A stretch of DNA of 64,000 bases, taken from NCBI RefSeq assembly GCF_048595215.1, contig NZ_JBMDWJ010000197.1:11889-75888 (forward strand). Reading direction: 5' to 3'. This stretch comes from Siphonobacter sp048595215 (lineage in GTDB: Bacteria > Bacteroidota > Bacteroidia > Cytophagales > Spirosomataceae). The notes beneath the pieces are model-generated. The model was not told where the DNA came from, made no database searches, and saw only the letters and a program-made list of their open reading frames with translations. Of the stretch, positions 8,661 to 16,429 are shown in pieces. The translations under genes were made by a program, and so were the position numbers. The stretch's first letter is position 1; every line of letters starts with the position of its first letter.

Positions 8661-9347
8661 TTACTCCACAATCGTGTATTTGGCTTTCGCTTGGGCCAAA
8701 CTCATCGCGTTGAAGTGCCACCATTCGCTGGTGATCCCCATGAAGCCGCCGGCAGTCATAGCCTGCCGTAGAATCTCCCGGTTCGCCACGTGCGTTTTGG
8801 TAATCTTGCCCTGCTGGAGCATTTCGGCTTCTTTGCGGGGATAGGCTTCACTGCCGAAGAAATCGAACGGCGTACCCATGTCGAGAGCCTTCCCATCGGC
8901 GGTAGCTACCGTCAGATCCACCGCACAACCGTAGTTATGAATGGAGCCACGCGTCGGGTGAGCGACGTAATTGGTGCGATACTTGGGAGCATACTGCGGT
9001 AGGGCTTCCCAGAGTTTCCATTGTACCTTCCGAGAACGAACCCCGTCGTAAACCAGCAAGCGTAGTTCAGGATGATGCTTCTTCAGGTACTCGTGAGCTT
9101 TTTTGAGTTTTTCGGCGGTTTCCTTCTGGAGAAAACATCGCGTAATGCAGCCGTACACGTCTTTGTGAACGAAATTATCGGTGGTTGAATACTTCAGATC
9201 CACTAACAAACTGGGATCGACCTGCTTCACATCCACCAGACCCGCTTTTTCGAGACTTATTTCATCGTCACAGGCAGCCGGGCGATCTGTATACGAAGTA
9301 CAGAAAAGCAGGGTCAGCGAAAGGGCAAAAGACTTTAGAACCATCAT
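8661..9347 (-). CDS. D-alanyl-D-alanine dipeptidase, VanX/DdpX family (M15D), exported
   Basis: 228 residues from the ATG at 9347 (9344 is an equivalent start); a longer frame upstream would place 45 non-homologous residues ahead of the export signal. The N-terminus MMVLKSFALSLTLLFCTS is hydrophobic and ends near a Cys, so a lipoprotein or signal peptide is likely. The zinc site is visible: SIHNYGCAVD supplies His and Asp, EWWHFN supplies the catalytic Glu and third ligand His. VRSRKVQ contains the conserved Arg. The enzyme cleaves D-Ala-D-Ala dipeptide, here more likely for peptidoglycan recycling than vancomycin resistance, as no vanHA genes are near. Divergent from the SpmA/B gene. Confidence 0.87.
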   Translation of the reverse strand: MMVLKSFALSLTLLFCTSYTDRPAACDDEISLEKAGLVDVKQVDPSLLVDLKYSTTDNFVHKDVYGCITRCFLQKETAEKLKKAHEYLKKHHPELRLLVYDGVRSRKVQWKLWEALPQYAPKYRTNYVAHPTRGSIHNYGCAVDLTVATADGKALDMGTPFDFFGSEAYPRKEAEMLQQGKITKTHVANREILRQAMTAGGFMGITSEWWHFNAMSLAQAKAKYTIVE

Positions 9348-9480
9348 ACAATCCGGTTGGGAATACACGTGAAGGTATACCCAATTGCCGACCTTTTTGT
9401 TTTTCTTTTTCCGGGAAGGTACCATTTTTAGCCATTTTGAGCGAAATTCAGGGCTCAACTGTTTCTGCATTACTTCCCTC

Positions 9481-10716
9481 ATGGCTCTTAATTACCTCTG
9501 GATTGGCTTTTTCCTGGTGGCGTTTGTGGTGGCCCTCTTCAAGTTAATCTTCTTCGGCGATACTGAAATTTTCAAGCTTCTGGTCGATGGCATGTTCGAG
9601 TCGGCGGAAGTGGCCGTTATGAAAATTGCCTTACCGCTGGCGGGCGTCATGACCTTTTTTCTGGGGATTCTGAAAGTGGGCGAAGAGGCGGGCGTGATTG
9701 GCTTTCTCGCCCGACGCATTGGACCGTTTTTCAATAAACTCTTTCCCGAAGTACCTAAGGATCATCCGGCTCACGGACAAATGATCATGAACTTTTCGGC
9801 CAATATGCTCGGGCTGGATAATGCGGCCACGCCCTTTGGACTGAAAGCCATGCAGAGCTTGCAGGAGCTGAATCCGAATAAAGAGGTCGCGACCAATGCC
9901 CAAATCATGTTCATGACCCTGCACTCGGCGGGTCCGGTGCTGATCCCCCTGAGCGTAATGGCCCAGCGGGCCGTGTACGGAGCCGCCGATGCCTCGGACA
10001 TTTTCATTCCCTGTCTCATTGCCACCTACGTTGCTACGCTGGTGGGATTACTGTTTGTGGCGTTCCGTCAGAAAATCAATCTGCTGGATCGTACCATTCT
10101 GACCTGGCTGGGTGGCCTGACCCTGGCGATTGTGGCCCTGCTGGCCTACCTGACTACCTTATCCAAAGAAGGCATTGAAACGTTCTCCAAAGTATTCAGT
10201 AATGTGGTGCTGTTTGGCTTTGTCCTGTCTTTTCTGGGGATCGCTTTTCGTAAAAAAGTAGACGTATTTTCCAGCTTCATCGAGGGAGCCAAAGGGGGCT
10301 TTGAAACCTCCGTACGCATTATTCCGTACCTGGTGGGCATGCTGGTGGCCATTGGTGTCCTGCGAAATTCCGGAGCCTTAGGCTACGTAGTGGATGGTTT
10401 TCGATGGGGGTTCAGTTTCCTGCCGATTCGCACGGAATGGGTGGATGCCCTGCCCACGGCTCTGATGCACCCCTTAAGCGGGAGCGGTTCGCGGGCGATG
10501 ATGATTGATACGATGAAAACCTTTGGAGCGGATTCGTTCGTCGGGCGACTGGCCTGTATATTCCAGGGTTCAGCCGATACCATCCTGTACGTAATTGCCC
10601 TGTACTTCGGTTCCGTAAATGTGAAGAATACCCGCTATACGCTTTGGGCCGGGCTGGTAGCCGATCTGGCCGGAATTGTGGCAGCTATTGCGGTGGGATA
10701 CCTGTTCTTTGGTTAA
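9481..10716 (+). CDS. nucleoside recognition (Gate) domain protein, SpmA-SpmB fusion
   Basis: 411-residue membrane protein from the ATG at 9481; the preceding 96 bp of open frame belong to the divergent control region. The N-terminal half (about 1-200) corresponds to spore maturation protein A with NFSANMLGLDNAATPFGLKAM and MTLHSAGPVLIPL; the C-terminal half (about 210-411) corresponds to SpmB with PYLVGMLVAIGVLRNSGAL, HPLSGSGSRAM and FQGSADTILYVIALYFGSV. In sporulators the two halves are separate genes; fused forms are common in non-sporulating Bacteroidota. The biochemical role is not known beyond a transport-like fold. It ends at a strong hairpin shared with the convergent TrpF-like gene. 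Confidence 0.85.
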   Translation: MALNYLWIGFFLVAFVVALFKLIFFGDTEIFKLLVDGMFESAEVAVMKIALPLAGVMTFFLGILKVGEEAGVIGFLARRIGPFFNKLFPEVPKDHPAHGQMIMNFSANMLGLDNAATPFGLKAMQSLQELNPNKEVATNAQIMFMTLHSAGPVLIPLSVMAQRAVYGAADASDIFIPCLIATYVATLVGLLFVAFRQKINLLDRTILTWLGGLTLAIVALLAYLTTLSKEGIETFSKVFSNVVLFGFVLSFLGIAFRKKVDVFSSFIEGAKGGFETSVRIIPYLVGMLVAIGVLRNSGALGYVVDGFRWGFSFLPIRTEWVDALPTALMHPLSGSGSRAMMIDTMKTFGADSFVGRLACIFQGSADTILYVIALYFGSVNVKNTRYTLWAGLVADLAGIVAAIAVGYLFFG

Positions 10717-10719
10717 AAA

Positions 10720-10752
10720 GAAGCTTCCCGAAGGTACGCCTTCGGGAAGCAG
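10720..10752. terminator. Terminator between SpmA/B gene and TrpF-like gene
   Basis: Twelve-base perfect arms (10723-10734, 10739-10750) with a four-base loop TACG. The T-rich tail is on the minus strand side, so it chiefly serves the TrpF-like gene, but it also lies six bases past the SpmA/B stop. Confidence 0.85.
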
Positions 10753-10760
10753 ATACGATC

Positions 10761-11345
10761 TCAATCTTCGTCGAGACGTTCGAGAATGTCCATCATTTCG
10801 CCGAATTCCTTGTAACCGGGGCGGGTTTCTTCGCCACCGAAGAGGGCAATACCTTTGATGGGAATCTGATCGAGTACTTCGAGTACGTTCATTTCGTTCA
10901 AACCAAAACCCAGCAGGGTGGGGTACTTGAACGCAAACTGATCGAGATAGCCCAGCGTAGGAGTATCGAGGTGAATAAACGGATCGGAATGTTCAATCAG
11001 GTAATAATCGGCTCCATTGAGTTCGGTTGGTAAGCCTTCCGCCAGATCGAGTTTCAGGATAATGGGAAGTCCCAGCGTTTTCGCTTCGGCTACCAGTTCA
11101 GGATGACTGATCTGCAAAACATCCGGCTTATACGCCTCGACCAGCGACTGAATCGTAGCCAAATCGGTAGTCTCGGTTTCCCCCACAATGGATACACCCG
11201 CCAGCCAGCCTCTGATTTCGCTGAATTTTTCCAGTGCAATGGTGTCCATGGAAAACCCCAGCCATTCGACGTACATCCCCGCACAGTAACGGGCATCGGA
11301 TAAGTTAGTGATATTGGAAATTTTAACGAGCGTACGTAAGGCCAT
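10761..11345 (-). CDS. phosphoribosylanthranilate isomerase-like TIM barrel, catalytically degenerate
   Basis: 194 residues from the ATG at 11345; an upstream start at 11384 would add 13 residues before the first strand. The order of segments follows TrpF: LVKISNITNL (first strand), an inner IILKLDL strand, GADYYLIEHS, and a C-terminal phosphate-site remnant FGGEETRPGYKEF. The catalytic Cys of the KICG motif is Ser10 here, the catalytic Asp of the LLD strand is Glu118, and the GGTG phosphate loop is missing. It is therefore unlikely to isomerise phosphoribosylanthranilate. No trp genes are near. It may be a structural or regulatory paralogue typical of its lineage. Terminators flank it on both sides. 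Confidence 0.7.
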   Translation of the reverse strand: MALRTLVKISNITNLSDARYCAGMYVEWLGFSMDTIALEKFSEIRGWLAGVSIVGETETTDLATIQSLVEAYKPDVLQISHPELVAEAKTLGLPIILKLDLAEGLPTELNGADYYLIEHSDPFIHLDTPTLGYLDQFAFKYPTLLGFGLNEMNVLEVLDQIPIKGIALFGGEETRPGYKEFGEMMDILERLDED

Positions 11346-11412
11346 AAGTGCAATGAGTAGACGTATCGTCTTAGTTTTTGGCAAAACTAGCGGTTTTCGA
11401 CCAAAGCCGGCT

Positions 11413-11445
11413 ACAAAAACAACAGCCAGCGATCCGCTGGCTGTG
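11413..11445 (-). terminator. Terminator of the DUF3471-like gene
   Basis: ACAGCCAGCG (11422-11431) pairs with CGCTGGCTGT (11435-11444), loop ATC; the minus-strand reading ends in a T-rich run. It follows the stop of the small secreted protein gene at 11457. Confidence 0.8.
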
Positions 11446-11456
11446 AAAGACGATCG

Positions 11457-11819
11457 TTAGAGTTTGTCCCCCTCAAACTGTTGACCCTGTACCAACATTC
11501 GGTATTTAGTTACTTTTTTATCGGCATCCCGGACAAAAACAATGGTGGCCTCGTAGCCTGGTACGGTAAAGGTATCGGCTGCATTCGGTGAAGCGAGCAA
11601 TTCTCCCTTGCCCTGACCAATAGCTTCGGCCATTAGTTTTCCGTCTTCGATGGTAACAATGAACGATTCAAACACTCCCTCAACGCCCTTGTATTTCCCC
11701 GCGTATTCTTTCCACTGCGTACTGTCAGCCTGAATAGGGGTTTGAATTTGAGCAACTTGGGGGATGGATTTGGCTTCTGCTGAATACGCCAGGGCCAGGA
11801 CAATAAGTAAAGCTTTCAT
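11457..11819 (-). CDS. small exported protein with DUF3471-like domain
   Basis: 120 residues. MKALLIVLALAYSAEAKS is a signal peptide. The remainder resembles the small beta-barrel domain that is found at the C-terminus of serine beta-lactamase-like proteins in Bacteroidota: WKEYAGKYKGVEGVFESFIVTIEDGKL then PNAADTFTVPGYEATIVFVRD and VTKYRM. On its own it has no catalytic residues that I recognise, and a ligand-binding or protein-interaction role is only a guess. It has its own promoter (11842-11872) and terminator and is thus monocistronic. Confidence 0.7.
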   Translation of the reverse strand: MKALLIVLALAYSAEAKSIPQVAQIQTPIQADSTQWKEYAGKYKGVEGVFESFIVTIEDGKLMAEAIGQGKGELLASPNAADTFTVPGYEATIVFVRDADKKVTKYRMLVQGQQFEGDKL

Positions 11820-11841
11820 CGGAATAGTGGTTTTGTTTGAC

Positions 11842-11872
11842 CAAAGCTATTCAACAAAAAGAAACCCGCAAA
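11842..11872 (-). promoter_or_regulatory. Promoter of the DUF3471-like gene
   Basis: Minus strand TTTG at 11872-11869, exactly 19 bp, then TAGCTTTG at 11849-11842, a full match to the Bacteroidota consensus. The start codon is 23 bp downstream. The upstream box lies inside the terminator hairpin of the preceding operon. Confidence 0.7.
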
Positions 11873-11881
11873 ACTGCGGGT
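11853..11881 (-). terminator. Terminator of the DivIVA-folB operon
   Basis: ACCCGCA (11864-11870) and TGCGGGT (11875-11881) form a 7-bp stem with a 4-base loop; the minus-strand continuation is T-rich (TTTCTTTTTG). It follows the 67-residue protein gene and overlaps the next promoter. Confidence 0.7.
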
Positions 11882-11913
11882 CATGAGAACTAAAGCATTG
11901 GCAAACTGGACTA

Positions 11914-12117
11914 CTAATGTTGAATTTTCGGGTGCGGAATAACTCGCCAGCCGGGTGTATTTTCGGCGTGTCGGGCTACGATTTCAGCAGCCACATCTTC
12001 CAGAATCTCCGCGTTAGAAGTGAAGTACAGGCTTTTGTGCCGTTGCTCATCAAAGCTGATTTCAAAATATTCGTTGTGAAAAGCTTCTTCTTTCGGGTCT
12101 ACCAGTTTGTAGTCCAT
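11914..12117 (-). CDS. small conserved-looking protein, function unknown
   Basis: 67 residues, acidic to neutral, without membrane segment or signal peptide. The sequence FEISFDEQRHKSLYFTSNAEILEDVAAEIVARHAE suggests a small alpha/beta domain. I do not recognise a family. It is very probably real because it is the last gene of a compact minus-strand operon behind folB (52 bp gap) and is directly followed by a terminator. Confidence 0.65.
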   Translation of the reverse strand: MDYKLVDPKEEAFHNEYFEISFDEQRHKSLYFTSNAEILEDVAAEIVARHAENTPGWRVIPHPKIQH

Positions 12118-12169
12118 TCTTATGATCGTTTGGTTGATGGATAACTACCCGTACTAAATTCATGCCAGT

Positions 12170-12520
12170 TTAGCCTTCCAGCGTAACCCGGGAACGCTCG
12201 CATACGCCGCCTACGGGCGGATTGTACTTGGAGACCGAAACCGCAATTTTCTCCACATGCGGGTACTTTTCACGGATGCCCTGAATGATCTGATAAGCAA
12301 TATGTTCAAGCAACTTATGCGAATGTCGCATGGTAACGGATACGATTTCGTAGACCTTGGCGTAGTTAACGGTCTCACTCAACTTATCGTGAATGGCCGC
12401 CTGCTGAAAGTCAACAGTAATGATCACATCGATGGAGTACCGATTTCCAATTTTTTGTTCTTCTTCGTAAAAACCGTGGTACGAAAAGAATTCCAGACCT
12501 TCTAAGGCAATTGTTCCCAT
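12170..12520 (-). CDS. folB: dihydroneopterin aldolase
   Basis: 116 residues from the ATG at 12520; eleven additional upstream codons would precede the first conserved strand. IALEGLEFFSYHGFYEEEQKIGNRY contains the catalytic Glu and the family's GFxxEE pattern, the middle has TVNYAKVYEIV, LLEHIAYQI, and the end KYNPP. The enzyme converts 7,8-dihydroneopterin to 6-hydroxymethyl-dihydropterin and glycolaldehyde in folate synthesis and works as a cytoplasmic octamer. It is the middle gene of an operon, 35 bp after the DivIVA-like gene. No other folate gene is close. Confidence 0.92.
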   Translation of the reverse strand: MGTIALEGLEFFSYHGFYEEEQKIGNRYSIDVIITVDFQQAAIHDKLSETVNYAKVYEIVSVTMRHSHKLLEHIAYQIIQGIREKYPHVEKIAVSVSKYNPPVGGVCERSRVTLEG

Positions 12521-12555
12521 GAAAAAAAGGGGAGCGTTTCCGCTCCCGTGCATTG

Positions 12556-13296
12556 TTAAATTTTATCGAAGAACGAACCTTCTTGGTTGTGTTCCGCCTG
12601 AACGGGTTCCTGAGGAACTTCTACCGGCGTTGGTTCCGGGGCGGCTGTCTCCTCTGCAACCGTAGGTAGTATTTCTTCCTGAATCTCTACCGGGGGTAAT
12701 TCGGCTAGGGGCTGCGTAGCCGGAATACTCGCGAGTACGTTGTTCAGTTCCGCGGCTTTTTCTTCAAACGGAATCTGGTGCGAGCGTTCTTCAAATCGCT
12801 GGGCTCGTTCGAGCGTCTCGCCGGCGTATTCTTTAATCTGCGAAAGCAGCGTTTGTTTGTATTTATCGATGGCCTTGATGTCACGTTCAAGTCCCTTCAA
12901 TTCATTAACGGCCTCTTCGATGATGTACCGTGCTTTGTTTTCGGCATTCATCAAAAGCATATTAGCTTCTTTACGAGCGTTGCTGAGGGCTTCTTCGGCC
13001 TGCTGATGGGCTTCCACCACTTTTTTCTGTGACTCTTCCTGAGCTTTTACCGCCATTTCCTGACTGGTCGTCTGAGCCGTCTGAAGGGTCTTGTACAGGG
13101 TATTTTCAAGGGCCTTCAGTTTACTGAAATCACTTTCGGTACGTTCGATACGTTCGTGCAAAAGGCGATTTTCGTCCATCAGACGTTCCCATTCCTGCGA
13201 AAGCGTGGACAAAAACGCATCTACTGCATCTTTATCATAACCCCGGAATACGCGTTCGAACGATTGTTTGCGAATATCAAGTGGTGTAATTTTCAT
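12556..13296 (-). CDS. DivIVA domain protein
   Basis: 246 residues. The N-terminus ITPLDIRKQSFERVFRGYDKDAVDAFL is the DivIVA/GpsB membrane-curvature domain. A long coiled coil follows (about 30-170, rich in Glu, Lys, Ala and Gln) and then a proline-rich acidic tail (about 180-240) with EVPQEP-type segments. Such proteins sit at the inner face of the membrane and organise cell division or polar growth; in Bacteroidota the role is not settled. It is the first gene of the operon with folB and a small protein. A TAAATTTG element at 13371-13364 is its likely promoter. Confidence 0.85.
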   Translation of the reverse strand: MKITPLDIRKQSFERVFRGYDKDAVDAFLSTLSQEWERLMDENRLLHERIERTESDFSKLKALENTLYKTLQTAQTTSQEMAVKAQEESQKKVVEAHQQAEEALSNARKEANMLLMNAENKARYIIEEAVNELKGLERDIKAIDKYKQTLLSQIKEYAGETLERAQRFEERSHQIPFEEKAAELNNVLASIPATQPLAELPPVEIQEEILPTVAEETAAPEPTPVEVPQEPVQAEHNQEGSFFDKI

Positions 13297-13363
13297 GTTG
13301 GTATCAGGGAGAAACCCTACGGGAAAAGAGCTTCCGGGTCGGGTTTGTGAAGGTTTCTACATT

Positions 13364-13371
13364 CAAATTTA
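13364..13371 (-). promoter_or_regulatory. Promoter element of the DivIVA-folB operon
   Basis: TAAATTTG on the minus strand matches TAnnTTTG, about 68 bp upstream of the DivIVA start. The -33 box is weak. Confidence 0.4.
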
Positions 13372-13426
13372 TCCAATCCCATCACATTTCGGCCTGAAAT
13401 AGGATCTTATTTCCAAAAAACAGATT

Positions 13427-14341
13427 TTAAGGCTGTTCGGTTACTTTCCAAATCGAAAGCAGTCGATCATCCGAGGCCGAGATGAGTCCGGCTTCGACGG
13501 GTAGCCACAACGCCCGGTTAATCGAGGTACGGTGACCGGCAAAGCGGGCCCAATCCAATACTTTCAGCAGACGAAGGCTGGCCGCATCCCAGATTTTTAG
13601 CGTTTTATCCATACTGGCAGTGATAATTTTCTGATGATTCGGACTATACGTGAGGTGATTAATAGCGAACAAATGAGCCACTACGTCCTGATGTAATTGG
13701 TAGGGGTCCGCGACCGCCCAGGTTTTCAAATGAGCATCGCGACCCCCCGAATGCAGCCAGCGACCGTCGGGAGAATAACGAACCGTAAAGACGGATTGCG
13801 TGTGAGCGGCGATGATAAATTTCAGCGATAGCGTGTTTAAATCAAAAATTTTGATGGTATTATCGCTATAACCCACGGCAAATTCCTGACTCAAGGGATT
13901 GACGTCGATGCTTCGGGCGGAGGCATTACTAGCCTTCAGATGCTTGCGTACCTGAAAAAGCTCCCGGTCCAATACCGTCACTGTACCATCGCCCTGAGCC
14001 ACCAGAGCCAGGTTTTCGAACAGGCAAATATCGAAAATGGGCGAGGCCGTCAGTTGAATCGAATCCCGCTCTATTTTGCTCTGCGGATCAATCCGGTGAA
14101 TACCATTAAAATTTTGTCCTACCCACAGCAAACCTGTTTGGTCATCCATCTTCAAGGCGTACACCGAAGCAGGGATTCGGGCAACCAGTTCGCCCAGATC
14201 GGGTCGGGCCAGATCCCAGCGAATGACCAGACCATCACTACCGGAGGAAAAAAACTGGCCCGGTTCCGGTGCGGCCTCCAGGGCGTAAATCGCATCCCGG
14301 TGACCCGCAAACGTATCTATTTTTTCAATGTGTAATCGCAT
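13427..14341 (-). CDS. WD40-repeat beta-propeller protein
   Basis: 304 residues made of about seven WD40-type blades. Typical ends are seen repeatedly: GSDGLVIRWDLA, GYSDNTIKIFDLN, GGRDAHLKTWAVA, ASMDKTLKIWDAA and ASDDRLLSIWKV, with GH dipeptides at blade starts (FAGHRD, FAGHRT). There is no signal peptide, so it is probably a cytoplasmic scaffold for protein complexes. The gene is divergent from the phosphopantetheinyl transferase; its partner proteins cannot be predicted from context. Confidence 0.88.
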   Translation of the reverse strand: MRLHIEKIDTFAGHRDAIYALEAAPEPGQFFSSGSDGLVIRWDLARPDLGELVARIPASVYALKMDDQTGLLWVGQNFNGIHRIDPQSKIERDSIQLTASPIFDICLFENLALVAQGDGTVTVLDRELFQVRKHLKASNASARSIDVNPLSQEFAVGYSDNTIKIFDLNTLSLKFIIAAHTQSVFTVRYSPDGRWLHSGGRDAHLKTWAVADPYQLHQDVVAHLFAINHLTYSPNHQKIITASMDKTLKIWDAASLRLLKVLDWARFAGHRTSINRALWLPVEAGLISASDDRLLSIWKVTEQP

Positions 14342-14417
14342 AGCTCGTTAGGTACTCCGCACCCCAAAGGGTGAACCTCGAAACGAACGGTTGTGTACCA
14401 AGTCCTTGAGGATTTTC

Positions 14418-14425
14418 TATTTTTG
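14418..14425 (+). promoter_or_regulatory. -7 element upstream of phosphopantetheinyl transferase gene
   Basis: TATTTTTG matches TAnnTTTG, 23 bp before the ATG at 14448. No upstream TTG at the ideal spacing. Confidence 0.45.
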
Positions 14426-14447
14426 CCCTAAAATTAAGCATAATCGA

Positions 14448-15104
14448 ATGCCATTGGTTTGGATACGGCCTTTTGAGGGGCGGGGGAGGGTTGCTCTCTG
14501 GGAAATTACGGAAGATTTGGAGGATTTGCAAAGAGCCTTCCGGGGAAGTCCGGCAGATGTAGCAGCGTACGCGGCAATTCATCATCCGCAAAAGCAAAGG
14601 GAATTTCTGGCCAGCCGGATTCTAATTCAAACGTTGATTGAATCGGTGGGTGAAACGTACCACGGAATTCGGAAGGATTCATACGATAAACCTTTCCTGG
14701 AGAATACAGACAGTCATTTCTCCCTTTCGCACTCCCTGCGGTTTGCCGCAGTTGTGTGGCATCCAGCGGCTCGGGTGGGGCTGGATATTGAACCAGTCAG
14801 CGAGAAATTATCCGTAGTCGCCCGCAAATTTTTGAGTGAAAACGAATGGGATCACGCGGACCATCGGCTGGAACGGTTGGCCGTATACTGGACCGCGAAA
14901 GAAGCGTTGTACAAACTTTACGGCGAGAAAAAACTGAGTTTTAAAGGAAATATTCCCATCGAACCCTTCGCCGACGAAGCCGAACGCATTCACGGCTGGA
15001 TTCGTACGCCTGAGCAAAGCATCCGTTACGAGTTATCGGTGATACGCGTTGAGGATTGCATGCTAACGGTGGCAGCGGAAGGGGAGGAGAGTGTAGGGGG
15101 GTGA
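14448..15104 (+). CDS. 4'-phosphopantetheinyl transferase superfamily protein
   Basis: 218 residues from the ATG at 14448. HFSLSHSLRFAAV precedes the metal-binding GLDIEPV (Asp and Glu) and VYWTAKEALYKLYG carries the WxxKE motif; these three are the Sfp/AcpT signature. The enzyme moves 4'-phosphopantetheine from coenzyme A to a serine on acyl or peptidyl carrier proteins. The two-domain length suits the Sfp type, with broad carrier range, rather than the small AcpS type. The stop is followed by an unusual array of hairpins. Confidence 0.88.
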   Translation: MPLVWIRPFEGRGRVALWEITEDLEDLQRAFRGSPADVAAYAAIHHPQKQREFLASRILIQTLIESVGETYHGIRKDSYDKPFLENTDSHFSLSHSLRFAAVVWHPAARVGLDIEPVSEKLSVVARKFLSENEWDHADHRLERLAVYWTAKEALYKLYGEKKLSFKGNIPIEPFADEAERIHGWIRTPEQSIRYELSVIRVEDCMLTVAAEGEESVGG

Positions 15105-15105
15105 G

Positions 15106-15124
15106 TTTTCCGTTTTCCGTTTTG
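15106..15124 (+). repeat. GTTTTCC heptamer-like repeat
   Basis: Two direct copies of TTTTCCG beside the stop of the transferase gene. The same heptamer motif builds the hairpins in the RND efflux operon at 50.27 and 51.47 kb. Confidence 0.4.
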
Positions 15125-15148
15125 GTAGGAAAAGCCGGTAAAGGTAGC

Positions 15149-15450
15149 CGGACGGGTTGTCCGTAGTATTTACTACAGACGCAAAAATTGGGTAGGCTGT
15201 GCCTACCGGGCGGGACGATTCCCCGCATTTCATACGGGGCTATGGATGTTGAACCCCTTCAGGGTTAGGGGGTCGGCATACAAGCTTGACTAAACTAGGG
15301 GAGACGGGGCCGTTTAACCCCGGAGGGGTTCAATGGTCATAGCCATGGGTATAACCCATGGACGTTTTCGCATTTCCTTTTTATCCTGCACTATTCCCCG
15401 CATTGCATACGGGGCTAATCACATTGGTACCCTTTGGGGGTGACGAACCT
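15149..15450. repeat. Array of REP-like hairpins (eight palindromes in 300 bp)
   Basis: Successive short perfect or near-perfect palindromes: 15149-15163, 15163-15176, 15191-15207, 15221-15239 (CCCCG arms), 15252-15266 (AACCCC arms), 15316-15330, 15343-15361 (CCATGGGT arms) and 15396-15414 (CCCCG arms). The segments at 15218-15242 and 15393-15417 are near-identical direct repeats, and the block 15316-15361 resembles the first unit in reverse orientation. Arrangement of head-to-head units is like REP/BIME elements. No gene fits here. Confidence 0.7.
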
Positions 15451-15498
15451 GGACTTAAGAAGCAGTTTTGGGGAAAAGCATACGGAGCTAATTATGTT

Positions 15499-15540
15499 AA
15501 AGGCCTTCGGGATTGGGCATCACCAATCCCGAAGGCCTTT
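15499..15540. terminator. Bidirectional terminator, 18-bp perfect stem
   Basis: AAAGGCCTTCGGGATTGG (15499-15516) pairs perfectly with 15523-15540, loop GCATCA, with T-rich ends on both strands. It ends the SirB1-like gene and blocks readthrough from the plus strand. Confidence 0.88.
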
Positions 15541-15565
15541 ATCTATAGATCAGAGCCAAGGTACC

Positions 15566-16429
15566 CTAGTTATCAAACGAAGGCGAATCGGATTCCAAAA
15601 GCATTTTAAGGAGCGTATTGATTTCCTGAGCCCGGTCATCGTCACCCGTTTTCTCAAAAGCCAGGGTCAGATTGCGTAGTACTCGCTTGACAATATCCGT
15701 GTTACTACAGGCTTCGTAGAAAATGGGATTGGGGGCCAGGTTCAGTTGGGCAATGTAATTGTCGATGTCTTTCTTTTGAAACACCAACCCTTTATTGAAT
15801 ACATTGATGTAAAACTGCGTATCGTCATTCACCTTGTAGGTGAGTACGAACAGATTAGGAAGATTTACCCCGTACAAGGGCATACCTAATCGACGACCTA
15901 CCAGCATATACAGCACACACAAACTAATGGGGTTTCCCTTATGCGTTTCCAGTACTACGTTCAGCATGGAGTTGGCCGCCGAGTGAAAGTTCTTCGTATT
16001 CGCCCCAAATTTCAGCTTCTTGAAAAAAACGTAATTCAAGGTATCGACCTGCGACGCAGGATGCATACCGTGCCGAAATTCCAGCCAGGCATCGTAATAA
16101 ATCTGGTCAATTTCCTGCTGAAGTTTTTCTAGGGAAAGATCCGGGTACTGATAGGTCGCTACCAGCCAAAGCCCTTCCAGCAAATCGGTGCCGCCACTGT
16201 TTTTCCAGGCTCGCAGGCGTTCGGTAAGCGTGCGAAACTGTAAGTCGTGAATGAGATCCTCGATGCGTTTCTGGACGAGCGGATTGAAACCGGAATTTTC
16301 CCAGTGATCTTCCAGAAAGGGAATAACGGTATCCCCTAACGAGCGAATTTTTTGCTCAATCAATGAGGAAACCTCCCGGTCGTCGTCTTCAAGCAGGGAG
16401 ACTAAGGCTTTTAGTTCACGGCTATCCAT
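15566..16429 (-). CDS. SirB1-family / transglutaminase-like protein
   Basis: 287 residues. The N-terminal 100 residues are helical, with HEAT-like content (LVSLLEDDDREVSSLIEQKIRSLG). The core shows the transglutaminase_9 pattern: ASQVDTLNYVFFKKLKF, NSMLNVVLETHKGNPISLCVLYMLVGRRLGMPLYGVNLPNLFVL. The helix that usually holds the nucleophile in transglutaminases reads ISLCVLY, and a matching His is not obvious (LPNLFVLTY), so enzymatic activity is doubtful. The C-terminal 50 residues could be a TPR-like pair. The family is widespread, with unknown function. Monocistronic. Confidence 0.8.
   Translation of the reverse strand: MDSRELKALVSLLEDDDREVSSLIEQKIRSLGDTVIPFLEDHWENSGFNPLVQKRIEDLIHDLQFRTLTERLRAWKNSGGTDLLEGLWLVATYQYPDLSLEKLQQEIDQIYYDAWLEFRHGMHPASQVDTLNYVFFKKLKFGANTKNFHSAANSMLNVVLETHKGNPISLCVLYMLVGRRLGMPLYGVNLPNLFVLTYKVNDDTQFYINVFNKGLVFQKKDIDNYIAQLNLAPNPIFYEACSNTDIVKRVLRNLTLAFEKTGDDDRAQEINTLLKMLLESDSPSFDN

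Noticed and set aside
8661..9347. Vancomycin-resistance role for the VanX-like dipeptidase
   Set aside because: No vanH, vanA or regulatory pair is near, and the protein is exported, unlike classical cytoplasmic VanX; recycling is more likely.
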